From Pseudomonas costantinii (GTDB taxonomy: Bacteria; Pseudomonadota; Gammaproteobacteria; Pseudomonadales; Pseudomonadaceae), in NCBI RefSeq assembly GCF_001870435.1, contig NZ_MDDR01000039.1, positions 186,001 through 250,000 of the forward strand: a stretch of DNA of 64,000 nt, given 5' to 3'. Shown piece after piece: positions 24,765 to 31,932 of the stretch. Below the pieces are notes generated by a model. It saw only the letters and a list, made by a program, of their open reading frames with translations. It did no database searches and was not told the origin of the DNA. Both the position numbers and the translations under genes were made by a program. Numbering within the stretch: the first letter of the stretch is position 1; each line of letters starts with the position of its first letter.

Positions 24765-24865
24765 GTAACTCCAATTAAGTCAACACAGCTAACCTGCTCG
24801 TGATTGGCGCCTACCGTGGTTTTACCCGGCCCGCCCTTGGTTGAAACGATTGCTGCGATTTTCAT
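24761..24865 (-). pseudogene. Truncated start of a ParA-family ATPase gene
   Basis: An AGAGG ribosome site and an ATG at 24863-24865 open a frame reading MKIAAIVSTKGGPGKTTVGA, the ParA/Soj opening with its deviant Walker A (KGG-GKTT). The similarity then stops and the frame ends after 34 codons. ParA-type genes of this kind are carried by plasmids and integrative elements. The fragment lies 123 bases from the 3' end of tRNA-Asn, a common integration target, so it is most simply the remnant of a lost element. It overlaps the end of the cyclase gene by 4 bases. Confidence 0.6.
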
Positions 24866-24951
24866 ACTGCTTGCCTCTGAATCGAAGGATTAGAGACAGC
24901 TTCATACAGGTCACGCTATAGACTGATTGTCAGGAGAAAACGCCCTTAACG

Positions 24952-24979
24952 AAAAAAGCCTGCATCTCTGCAGGCTTTT
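24952..24979 (-). terminator. Rho-independent terminator of tRNA-Asn
   Basis: On the minus strand AAGCCTGCA and TGCAGGCTT form a stem with a GAGA loop followed by a run of T, starting about 10 bases after the tRNA CCA end. This is a textbook intrinsic terminator. Confidence 0.85.
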
Positions 24980-24988
24980 CTCAATGTC

Positions 24989-25064
24989 TGGCTCCACGAC
25001 CTGGACTCGAACCAGGGACCCAATGATTAACAGTCATTTGCTCTACCAACTGAGCTATCGCGGA
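24989..25064 (-). tRNA. tRNA-Asn (anticodon GTT)
   Basis: The 76-base sequence folds as a full cloverleaf. The acceptor stem TCCGCGA pairs with TCGTGGA (one G-T pair). The D-loop is AGCTCAGTTGGTAGAGC, the anticodon loop is CTGTTAATC with GTT, and the T-loop is GGTTCGAGTCC. The CCA is encoded. An intrinsic terminator follows on the same strand. The 3' end points toward the ParA remnant and the cyclase, the side where an integrated element would lie. Confidence 0.96.
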
Positions 25065-25151
25065 ATGCGCCGTATGTTACTGATTAAAAAGAAGAAGTCA
25101 AGCACCGACTTGCACCCGCATCGAAAAAACCGGATAACCGGTGCAACTCAC

Positions 25152-26036
25152 CTACACCGGGCTGGCCATTTCCTTGGCCAAATCCAGCCAGGCGCGTGCC
25201 GCAGGCGGCAGGTGAGCGCTGGCGCGCCAGGCCAGGGCAATGTGCCAATCGGTGTGGGGTTCATCCAAGTGAATCAAGGCAATACCTGCAGGTTGGTGTT
25301 TGTAGGCCAGCATGCGCGGTATGAAGGCGACGCCCAGCCCTGCCGCGACCAAATCAACAATAAAGTCGATTTGCCCACTACGGGCCGTCACTCGTGGCGT
25401 AACGCCTTTGCGTTCGCACGCCGCGAGGATTTTGGCGTTCAGGGCAAAACCGGCTTCGAACAGAATGAACGGTGAGTCTGCAAGGTCGGTGAAGTCGATG
25501 CGCTCGCGTCGGGCCAGGGGGTGACTCACGGGCAGCACGACCATCAAAGGTTCATTGCGCACGGGCTGGTAATCGAACCCTTCATCCGTCGGCAGCAGGA
25601 GCGCCGCCAGGTCGACCTCTCCCGCCTCCAGGCATTCACGCAGTTTTTTGCTGCCATATTCCGTGAGTTCAATATCGATGTCCGGGTAGCGGCTGCGGTA
25701 GGTGGCGAACATTGCCGCAAACAGCACGCCGCAACCTACCGGCGGCAGACCTATGCGCAATAGGCCGCGTTTGAGGCCGCACAGGTCGTTGATTTCAGTC
25801 ACCAGGTCATTGCTTTCAGCAAGCAGCAGCAAGCCGCGACGGTAGGCAATTTCGCCGGCGGCGGTGAGTTCATTCTTGTGACCGAGGCGGTTAAGCAGCG
25901 GTGTACCCAGTTCGTCTTCCAGGGTCTTGACCGCCTTGCTCACCGTGGATTGGGTCAAGGACACCACCCCCGCCGCCTGGGAGAACCCACCCTGGCGTAC
26001 CACTTCGACAAAGGCCCGCACGGTTCTGAGGTTCAT
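25152..26036 (-). CDS. LysR family transcriptional regulator
   Basis: This 294-residue LysR protein starts MNLRTVRAFVEVVRQGGFSQAAGVVSLTQSTVSKAVKTLEDELGTPL, the N-terminal helix-turn-helix, and has the usual two-lobed effector domain. It is divergent from lldD across 101 bases that contain an ATAAAA-N5-TTTTAT repeat. A LysR controller of lactate oxidation would differ from the GntR-type LldR known in E. coli and P. aeruginosa. Confidence 0.88.
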   Translation of the reverse strand: MNLRTVRAFVEVVRQGGFSQAAGVVSLTQSTVSKAVKTLEDELGTPLLNRLGHKNELTAAGEIAYRRGLLLLAESNDLVTEINDLCGLKRGLLRIGLPPVGCGVLFAAMFATYRSRYPDIDIELTEYGSKKLRECLEAGEVDLAALLLPTDEGFDYQPVRNEPLMVVLPVSHPLARRERIDFTDLADSPFILFEAGFALNAKILAACERKGVTPRVTARSGQIDFIVDLVAAGLGVAFIPRMLAYKHQPAGIALIHLDEPHTDWHIALAWRASAHLPPAARAWLDLAKEMASPV

Positions 26037-26066
26037 CGGTATTCCTTTCTCGACTGGATACTAGTA

Positions 26067-26083
26067 ATAAAAGTTGTTTTTAT
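26067..26083. promoter_or_regulatory. Candidate LysR site between the regulator and lldD
   Basis: ATAAAA and TTTTAT are inverted 6-mers separated by 5 bases, giving a T-N11-A-like symmetric element 54 bases before the lldD start and 30 bases before the regulator start. Confidence 0.4.
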
Positions 26084-26137
26084 CATGCCAGATATTCACT
26101 TATCGTGAACGTACCCTGCCCCGTGGAGCCATCGTTC

Positions 26138-27286
26138 ATGATCATCTCGTCCGCATCCGATTACCGCGCAGCCGCCAAGCGAAAGCTGCCGCGTTTCCTG
26201 TTCGATTACATCGACGGCGGCGCCAACGCCGAACACACGATGCGTGCGAACAGTTCGGACCTGGCCGAGATCAGCCTGCGCCAGCGCATCCTGCGCAATG
26301 TCGACAATCTGAACCTGAAGACCACGTTATTCGGCCAGGAGCTGGCCATGCCAGTCATCCTTAGCCCGGTCGGGCTGACCGGCATGTACGCACGACGTGG
26401 TGAAGTACAAGCAGCCAAGGCGGCGGCCAACAAGGGCATTCCGTTCTGCCTGTCGACGGTATCGGTGTGTTCGATTGAAGAAGTGGCGTCACAAAGCCCG
26501 CAGTCAATCTGGTTCCAGCTCTATGTACTCAAGGATCGCGGCTTCATGCGCAATGCGCTGGAGCGCGCGCAGGCCGCCGGGGTGACCACGTTGGTGTTCA
26601 CCGTGGATATGCCTACGCCCGGCGCACGTTACCGCGATGCGCACTCAGGCATGTCCGGGCCTTACGCAGCGCCGCGGCGGATGTTGCAAGCCGTCACTAA
26701 GCCCCAGTGGGCACTGGATGTAGGGCTTTTGGGGCGCCCGCATGACTTGGGCAATATTTCCAAGTACCTCGGTAAGCCCACCACCCTGGAAGATTACGTC
26801 GGTTGGTTGGCCAATAATTTCGACCCTTCCATCAGCTGGAAAGACTTGGAGTGGATCCGCGAGTTCTGGAAAGGCCCGATGATCATCAAAGGCATCCTTG
26901 ACCCACAAGACGCCAAGGACGCGGTGAGTTTCGGCGCCGATGGCATCGTTGTCTCCAACCATGGTGGCCGCCAGTTGGACGGTGTGCTTTCTACCGCCAA
27001 GGCCTTGCCGCCGATTGCCGACGTAGTGGGCGATGACCTGACCGTGCTGGTGGATTCGGGCATTCGCTCCGGGCTGGACGTAGTGCGCATGCTTGCCCTG
27101 GGTGCCAAGGGTTGCCTGCTCGGGCGCTCGAGCGTGTATGCATTGGCCGCCGCCGGCCAACACGGTGTGGAAAACCTGCTGGATATTTTCGCCAAGGAGA
27201 TGCGCGTGGCCATGACGTTGACCGGCGTCACGTCAATTGACCAGATCGACCACAACACCTTGGTACAACAAAGCACGCACCGCTAA
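26138..27286 (+). CDS. lldD: FMN-dependent L-lactate dehydrogenase
   Basis: This 382-residue enzyme of the alpha-hydroxy-acid oxidase family oxidises L-lactate to pyruvate at the inner membrane and feeds electrons to quinone. It follows the E. coli LldD sequence closely: MIISSASDYRAAAKRKLP, then PVGLTGMYARRGEVQAAKAA, TVDMPTPGARYRDAHSGMSG, and the active-site block ADGIVVSNHGGRQLDGV with the catalytic histidine. The ATG at 26138 is chosen because it matches the known start; the frame opens 33 bases earlier. It is a little shorter than the E. coli enzyme at the C-terminus. No lactate permease is adjacent. Confidence 0.92.
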   Translation: MIISSASDYRAAAKRKLPRFLFDYIDGGANAEHTMRANSSDLAEISLRQRILRNVDNLNLKTTLFGQELAMPVILSPVGLTGMYARRGEVQAAKAAANKGIPFCLSTVSVCSIEEVASQSPQSIWFQLYVLKDRGFMRNALERAQAAGVTTLVFTVDMPTPGARYRDAHSGMSGPYAAPRRMLQAVTKPQWALDVGLLGRPHDLGNISKYLGKPTTLEDYVGWLANNFDPSISWKDLEWIREFWKGPMIIKGILDPQDAKDAVSFGADGIVVSNHGGRQLDGVLSTAKALPPIADVVGDDLTVLVDSGIRSGLDVVRMLALGAKGCLLGRSSVYALAAAGQHGVENLLDIFAKEMRVAMTLTGVTSIDQIDHNTLVQQSTHR

Positions 27287-27597
27287 CACCCACGACCCGC
27301 CAACTAGCCAAATAACTGGCACTGCCACGCAGTGGCTGCTGCTTACTTCTGGAACAGCCAGTTGATTTATAAGAACTTTTATTAATTTAAAGAAAATGGC
27401 ATGAATCTCGCTCTAATCCTTTTCAAGCAGGTTAAGCGATGACAAGACGTGCGGCAGTGCCCAGGGGTTATAACCCACTGCAAAGCGGTTTAAACTATTT
27501 CCAATGTTTTACGGAACTGAAGGAACAGTAAGACGCTTGGCACTCGCCACTCTCATCGAGCCTGTAAGACAGTTAAGTGCTTAGAGGCCGTTAGCTT
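27287..27597 (+). promoter_or_regulatory. Long structured leader/promoter region of the diguanylate cyclase
   Basis: These 311 bases have no gene. AACTGGC at 27314-27320 pairs with GCCAGTT at 27357-27363, enclosing a CACTGC/GCAGTG hairpin. This may be the end of the lldD message or a small RNA. An A+T-rich block follows. TGGCAT...TCGCT at 27397-27412 has the GG-N10-GC spacing of a sigma-54 promoter, although TCGC is an imperfect -12 element. The cyclase start at 27598 is about 175 bases further on, leaving a long untranslated leader. Confidence 0.4.
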
Positions 27598-28524
27598 ATG
27601 AAATCACCGACCCAGACCAACGCAATTGACTTCGACAGTGCCAAATTGCAACGCCTGGGGTTTGGTCAGCCATCCCTCCGCCCTCGTCGCCCCGTCACCC
27701 TTACACAACTTCGCCAGCAACTGAGTCAGCAATTGCAGACCAGCCTGGAACCGGAGCGCATCCTGGGCCTGTTCTTTCGCGAGATCCAGCGCCTGGTGCC
27801 TCTGGATGCGCTGCAATATCGCCACGACGCCAGCGACCTGCGCCTGGAGTTCGGCCATCGCGGCCATCACTCGGTGAGCTACACCTTGAGCCATGAAGGT
27901 GAGCATCTGGGCGAACTGATATTCCGTCGCAACCAACGCTTGATGGAGAACGAACTGGGACAACTTGAATCCCTGCTGGCAACCTTGCTTTACCCGATGC
28001 GTAATGCCCTGCTCTACCGTGCCGCTACCCGTAGTGCCCTGCGTGACCCGTTGACCGAAACCGGCAATCGCATTGCCATGGACCAAACCCTGCAACGGGA
28101 AATCGACATGGCTCGGCGGCACTTGAGTCCATTGTCCTTGCTGATGCTGGACATCGATCACTTCAAGAAAATCAACGATACTCACGGTCACGCGGCTGGC
28201 GATACCGTGCTGCGCGCCGTGGCCGGGGCGATCAAAAGCCAGCTGCGCAACGTGGACATGGTATTTCGGTTTGGCGGGGAAGAGTTTCTGATCTTGCTGT
28301 CGAACACCGGCCGTGATGCGGCGGGGATGGTCGGTGAGCGCCTGCGCCAAGCGGCACAAACCCAGGATTACTGGGTGGAGGATACGCGGGTTGAATTGAC
28401 GGTCAGCCTGGGCTGCTCGACCTTGTTGGCCGCCGAGTCTGCCGAAAGCCTGTTGCGCCGGGCCGACAGCGCCTTGTACGTAGCCAAGCGCGAAGGCCGC
28501 AACCGCTTGGCAATGGCGGGGTAA
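27598..28524 (+). CDS. Cytoplasmic diguanylate cyclase with GAF-like N-terminal domain
   Basis: This 308-residue protein has no membrane segment. Residues up to about 140 look like a degenerate GAF-type domain (QTSLEPERILGLFFREIQRLVPLDALQYRH). A GGDEF domain follows from about residue 145, with RDPLTETGNRIAM, MLDIDHFKKINDTHGHAAGD and GGEEF. RNVD five residues before GGEEF is an I-site for product inhibition. It should therefore be an active c-di-GMP synthase. AGAGG lies about 10 bases before the ATG. The last codons overlap a TGGCGGGG/CCCCGCCA hairpin. Its neighbour, a TenA-like gene, converges on it. Confidence 0.9.
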   Translation: MKSPTQTNAIDFDSAKLQRLGFGQPSLRPRRPVTLTQLRQQLSQQLQTSLEPERILGLFFREIQRLVPLDALQYRHDASDLRLEFGHRGHHSVSYTLSHEGEHLGELIFRRNQRLMENELGQLESLLATLLYPMRNALLYRAATRSALRDPLTETGNRIAMDQTLQREIDMARRHLSPLSLLMLDIDHFKKINDTHGHAAGDTVLRAVAGAIKSQLRNVDMVFRFGGEEFLILLSNTGRDAAGMVGERLRQAAQTQDYWVEDTRVELTVSLGCSTLLAAESAESLLRRADSALYVAKREGRNRLAMAG

Positions 28525-28535
28525 GCACCCCGCCA
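28514..28535. terminator. Hairpin at the end of the diguanylate cyclase gene
   Basis: TGGCGGGG and CCCCGCCA form a perfect 8-base-pair stem around TAAGCA, which includes the stop codon. It lies between convergent genes. No T run follows, so termination strength is uncertain. Confidence 0.45.
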
Positions 28536-28546
28536 TCACACCTACA

Positions 28547-29353
28547 TCACGCCTCGCTGGCGACGCGTGCCTGACGCCCACGAACGGCTGCGGGGGCCTT
28601 TTCCTTGTCTTTTTCCAAGCGCATGCAGCTTTCCAAAAACAGGTACATGTAGTCGTAGCTCTTGCACACCGCCTGGCGTAGCTCTACCTGCAAGGCCTTG
28701 CTGGGGTTCATCCCGGCCAGGGTGCAGATGATTTCCAGGGCTTCCCAAGGGTGGGCGTCGTCGTATTGCGCATGCATCTTCAACCACTTCATCGCACGCT
28801 TGCGGTCTTCTTCGGGGAAGGCTGCCGCGTATACACCGGTAGAACACACCACGGCAGACCACTCCCCAGTCGCCCCCTCGATCGCATAGTTGGTCGCGGC
28901 AATCGCTACGATCAACGAGTCGGCCGAGCTGGTATGCCAGCACCAATGGCTCAATGCGTGCAATTCAGGCGGTACGTTCTGCGCTTGCAGCTCCTCGAGG
29001 CTGACACCATGGGCCTTGGCCCAATACACCCAATAGTCGGCGTGGTTCAGCTCCACGCGAATATTGCGCATCAGCCAACGTCGCGCCATATCCTCCCCAG
29101 GATGGCGGGCAAACTTGGTCTTGGTGAGGTTCTGTGCCATGTACAAGGCAAACTGTTCAACCACTGGCCAACCACCAATCAGGTAGTGGCGCATGGTCTT
29201 GGCGCTGAGCGTGTTATCGCGCATGCGCTGATACAGTTCGTGCTCGACAACTCGGCGCTTGCTCTCGCTACAGTCCTGGATCAATTGCTGTGCCCAGGCA
29301 GGGTAACTTGAGGCTTCCATAAGCGGGCCGGTTCTGTTGAATGTGTCGATCAC
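28547..29353 (-). CDS. TenA/PqqC-like haem-oxygenase-fold protein (iron-containing redox enzyme family)
   Basis: This 268-residue all-helical protein has the TenA/PqqC/CADD fold: LYQRMRDNTLSAKTMRHYLIGGWPVVEQFALYMAQNL, VELNHADYWVYWAKA, then IVAIAATNYAIEGATGEWSA and MHAQYDDAHPWEALEI. Conserved E and H residues along these helices could bind a di-iron centre or a thiamine-like ligand. The GTG at 29351-29353 has AGGAG 7 bases upstream. The specific role is unknown. It sits alone between two c-di-GMP enzymes, which may or may not be meaningful. Confidence 0.78.
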   Translation of the reverse strand: MIDTFNRTGPLMEASSYPAWAQQLIQDCSESKRRVVEHELYQRMRDNTLSAKTMRHYLIGGWPVVEQFALYMAQNLTKTKFARHPGEDMARRWLMRNIRVELNHADYWVYWAKAHGVSLEELQAQNVPPELHALSHWCWHTSSADSLIVAIAATNYAIEGATGEWSAVVCSTGVYAAAFPEEDRKRAMKWLKMHAQYDDAHPWEALEIICTLAGMNPSKALQVELRQAVCKSYDYMYLFLESCMRLEKDKEKAPAAVRGRQARVASEA

Positions 29354-29398
29354 TGTAGGGCTCCTTTTTAAGTGTGATTGTACAGACCAGCAAATGTT

Positions 29399-31861
29399 TC
29401 AGCGGAATGTGCCGGGCGCCTTGAATAACAGAGGCTGCGGACGCACAGGTCGACACTGCAAGCTATCAAAGGTAAACAATTGCGGGCGTTCAATCAGGTA
29501 ACCCTGAGCGTAATCCACACCTATCTCAAGTAAAGCCTGCTCGATCAGCGGTGTCTCAACAAACTCGGCAATTGTGCGCTTACCCATGACGTGGCCGATG
29601 TGATTGATCACTTCGACCATAGCGCGGTTAATCGGGTCGTCCAGCATATCCTTTACGAAACTTCCATCGATCTTCAGGAAGTCTACAGGTAAATGTTTGA
29701 GATAAGCGAATGAGGACATTCCGGCGCAAAAGTCGTCGAGTGAGAAATGGCAACCTAATGCTTTGAGTTCATTAATAAAACGAATCGCACTGCCTAAATT
29801 TGCGATAGCGCTGGTTTCTGTTATTTCAAAACAGATCATCCCTGGGGGGATGTTGTAAGCCTCGAATTTGTCACGCAAAAACCCAAGGAAGTCGTCGTCG
29901 CCTATCGTAATGCCCGACAGATTAATCGCACACATCGCCATCGGTCGTCCCGGACGCTCGCGCAGGCATTCGGCAATGATCTTGAACACATTTTCCACCA
30001 CCCAGCGATCCAGCGAGGTCATCAAACCGTAACGCTCGGCGGCTGGAATAAAGCTATCCGGCAGAATGATCCTGCCCGCTTCATCGTGCAGGCGCAGCAG
30101 GATTTCGATATGGCCATTCCCCCCATCGGTGTGACCCAGGGGCGAAATTTCCTGCGCATACAAGCAAAACCGATTTTCTTCCAAGGCCACGTGTAGGCGT
30201 TGCACCCATGCCATTTCACCAAAACGCAGGGACAATTCCGAATCATCGGCGTGATAGACCTGCACACGGTTGCGCCCCTTTTCCTTGGCCATATAGCAAG
30301 CCATGTCGGCCGCCCGCAGCGACGTTTCCAGGGTGGTCGGAGTTTGCGAGATATGCACCAGGCCAATACTGACAGTGGTCATGAACGGTCGTCCTTTCCA
30401 CACGAAATGCAGGCTTTGCACAGTGTGGCGCAGGCTCTCGGCGATCTTTTCCGCGACCGGTGCCGGACAGTTCTCCAACAGAATGCCGAACTCATCCCCC
30501 CCAAGGCGCGCCAGCGTGTCGCCTTCACGCAGGTCCGATTGCAGCAGCGCGCAGATATGCCGCAACAGCTCGTCGCCTGCCGCATGGCCGCAGGTGTCGT
30601 TGACTAGCTTGAACTGGTCCAGGTCGAGGAACATCAAGGCATGCCGCCCGTTTTGCGAGCGCCCAACATGGTGCAACACCTGCTCCAGGCGGAACTCGAA
30701 TTCGCGGCGGTTGGCAAGCCCGGTCAAGGCATCGTGAGTCGCCTGCCACGAGAGGTTGGCAATGTATTGGCGTTCCTGGGTCATGTCGTGCAGCACCAGC
30801 ACCGCACCACTGACCTTGCCGGCGCTACGGATCGGCGCACCTACCAGGGTTACCGAGACCGTACTGCCGTCCAGGCGCTGGATCAACTTCGAATGTTCGC
30901 TGCCGCCACTGAGCTGCCCCTTGATGATGTGCTCAATCAGGGTAAAGCCGTCCGGCTCGGCGTTTTCATCCAGCAGATTAAACAAGGCCGCCAGGGGCAA
31001 GCCTTGAGCCTGGGCCGACTTCCAATGGGTCAGCGCCTCGGCTGCCGGGTTCATGTAGGCAATGGCACCGTCGACATCGGTGGTGATCACCCCGTCACCA
31101 ATCGACTCAAGGGTGATCTGCGCCCGCTCCTTCTCCACCTGCAGCGCGTCGGCGAAGGCATGGCGCTGGGTCAGCAACTTGTGGGTACGCAGCAGCGCCA
31201 GGGCGATCAGGCCCAGCGCGGTGGTCAGGTTGGTGATCAACAACAGCCGCAGGATGACCCGCGAGCCTTCGCCCAGGGCATCGCTGAACGCCTTGGCGGC
31301 CGGTGTAACGCCGTCGTTGATCGCAATAATGCGCGCCTTCCAGTCACGCACATCACTGCCGCTGACTTGATCGGTGCTGATCGCTTGGTGCATCGCTTGG
31401 GCCAAGTCATCCAACTGCACCAGGTAACCATCGCCCACAGTCCATAGCTCAATGGCTTTTTCCAGGTAGCTGAAATGGCGAAAATTGAGGTACAGCCAGA
31501 TCAGACTGGAAACATCATCGGGATGGTTACCGCCTTTGAGGATGCCCAGGCGCGCGGCATTAAGGTCCGGAGTCGGACGGTCGAGGGCAACACGCAACTC
31601 ATGCCCGCCCTGAGGCACAGCGATGGCTTGTTGGTATTTGAGGTACGTGGCCTCGTCGCGGCTATCGGCGTAAAGCGTCAGGTAGTAGATGGCATCTTTC
31701 TGGCCCTTGGACCACAGACTTTCGCCAGCCACATAGCCACGCACCGCAGAAAGCACGTAGAGACTGACGCAGCCTAACAATGCCTGGAACAATACGACGG
31801 CAATAAAAGGCCAGACAATGCCCAACAGCCGTGGTGTTCCGAGAGTCCGCTTTTGCTTCAT
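29399..31861 (-). CDS. rbdA: PAS-GGDEF-EAL c-di-GMP enzyme, RbdA-like
   Basis: This 820-residue inner-membrane protein begins at the ATG at 31859-31861 (AAGGGAC upstream). Helices lie near residues 14-40 and 203-225 around a periplasmic domain. PAS spans about 248-361. The GGDEF domain has GGDEF at 454-458 and the REGD I-site before it. The EAL domain starts with EILLR at 586 and has INLSG, FEITET, LDDFCAG, KIDGSFV, AEFVE and YAQGYL. Both active sites are largely intact. Length, domains and the adjoining ABC / DsbA-like / trhO / bolA / fumC order match my memory of P. aeruginosa RbdA (PA0861), a phosphodiesterase that promotes biofilm dispersal. Confidence 0.8.
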   Translation of the reverse strand: MKQKRTLGTPRLLGIVWPFIAVVLFQALLGCVSLYVLSAVRGYVAGESLWSKGQKDAIYYLTLYADSRDEATYLKYQQAIAVPQGGHELRVALDRPTPDLNAARLGILKGGNHPDDVSSLIWLYLNFRHFSYLEKAIELWTVGDGYLVQLDDLAQAMHQAISTDQVSGSDVRDWKARIIAINDGVTPAAKAFSDALGEGSRVILRLLLITNLTTALGLIALALLRTHKLLTQRHAFADALQVEKERAQITLESIGDGVITTDVDGAIAYMNPAAEALTHWKSAQAQGLPLAALFNLLDENAEPDGFTLIEHIIKGQLSGGSEHSKLIQRLDGSTVSVTLVGAPIRSAGKVSGAVLVLHDMTQERQYIANLSWQATHDALTGLANRREFEFRLEQVLHHVGRSQNGRHALMFLDLDQFKLVNDTCGHAAGDELLRHICALLQSDLREGDTLARLGGDEFGILLENCPAPVAEKIAESLRHTVQSLHFVWKGRPFMTTVSIGLVHISQTPTTLETSLRAADMACYMAKEKGRNRVQVYHADDSELSLRFGEMAWVQRLHVALEENRFCLYAQEISPLGHTDGGNGHIEILLRLHDEAGRIILPDSFIPAAERYGLMTSLDRWVVENVFKIIAECLRERPGRPMAMCAINLSGITIGDDDFLGFLRDKFEAYNIPPGMICFEITETSAIANLGSAIRFINELKALGCHFSLDDFCAGMSSFAYLKHLPVDFLKIDGSFVKDMLDDPINRAMVEVINHIGHVMGKRTIAEFVETPLIEQALLEIGVDYAQGYLIERPQLFTFDSLQCRPVRPQPLLFKAPGTFR

Positions 31862-31932
31862 GAAGTCCCTTGCACATGCACAGCTGAATACGCACGCGAA
31901 CATCCGCTCCCGATAGCACAGCCTAAGCTAAA

